This document shows positions 63,887 through 64,000 of a stretch of DNA of 64,000 nt, piece after piece (within the stretch, counting starts at the first letter, position 1; the number at the start of each line of letters is the position of its first letter). The notes beneath the pieces are model-generated. The model did not search any database. It was given only the letters and a program-made list of their open reading frames with translations, and was not told the DNA's origin. Origin of the DNA: Methylocystis rosea (lineage in GTDB: Bacteria; Pseudomonadota; Alphaproteobacteria; Rhizobiales; Beijerinckiaceae); the NCBI RefSeq assembly GCF_003855495.1, contig NZ_CP034087.1:186001-250000 (forward strand), written 5' to 3'. Position numbers and translations under genes: made by a program.

Positions 63887-64000
63887 AGAGGCTTCTTACT
63901 ACAACAGCGGCACGGAAAGCAGAGCATCAATCCAGACAACGGCTGATGAGCGCGTAAAAAATCACGAAATTCGCACCGCGATTTTGCAGCCAAAATCGGG
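63887..64000. other. Right edge, no feature recognised
   Basis: About 110 bases upstream of the EamA gene. It may hold that gene's promoter. Nothing specific can be identified. Confidence 0.3.

Overview
The window looks like a GC-rich alphaproteobacterial replicon, most likely Hyphomicrobiales and possibly of methanotroph/methylotroph type. This is inferred from codon use, protein flavour and the alphaproteobacterial style of the mer and periplasmic TPR proteins; no rRNA or housekeeping marker is present to prove it. It reads as an accessory metal-resistance and stress island with many decayed genes, so a plasmid or genomic island is plausible.

Layout. (1) 1-9.8 kb is copper/silver handling, all on the minus strand: the N-terminus of a Cu P-type ATPase, a DUF411 protein, a 40-residue membrane peptide, a CusF-like chaperone, a relic of a second cusA, a His-rich secreted peptide, cusA, cusB, a shortened cusC-like gene, a FixH/YtkA-like protein and a second CusF-like protein. 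(2) 9.9-33 kb is a stress and glucan region: ppk2, a DUF3141 hydrolase, an SbmA/BacA-type ABC exporter, a GH144-type beta-1,2-glucanase candidate, a frameshifted GH15 gene, an archaeal-type AdoMet synthetase, a membrane-anchored methyltransferase, a lone phage DUF2190 gene, a D-2-hydroxyacid dehydrogenase, PEP synthase, a ppk2 relic and a GH94 phosphorylase of the 1,2-beta-oligoglucan type. Relics of IstB (IS21), a GH3 beta-glucosidase, a Vgb-like propeller and others lie between them. (3) 33.2-37.4 kb holds a decayed Phd/PemK-like toxin-antitoxin pair and a mer locus (merR divergent from merT, merP, merA and a small membrane gene) with a 19-bp-spacer MerR promoter. (4) 37.5-43.4 kb is czcC-czcA-czcB (HME1 type). 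(5) 43.85-46.25 kb is a PepSY protein plus a two-component system.

(6) 46.5-58.8 kb is the most unusual part. Three P-type ATPases from three subfamilies (P1B Zn/Cd/Pb, P3B Mg, P3A H+) lie in one direction, and each is fused to a predicted periplasmic module. The first two carry an N-terminal secreted TPR domain joined through an extra membrane segment. The third carries an 11th membrane segment and a complete HlyD-like adaptor domain (split lipoyl halves, coiled coil, beta barrel) at its C-terminus. A CDF exporter (czcD) and two small membrane proteins are interspersed. A relic of another mgtA and of an OprB-type porin follow. (7) 59.4-64 kb has a BASS-family symporter, a second PepSY/sensor/regulator set and an EamA transporter.

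Together the genes would keep Cu/Ag, Hg and Zn/Cd/Co out of the cytoplasm and periplasm and adjust Mg and proton gradients under stress. The ATPase block may be an undescribed way of coupling cytoplasmic-membrane pumps to periplasmic partners. That role is inferred from architecture only. No tRNA, rRNA, CRISPR array or intact insertion sequence was seen.
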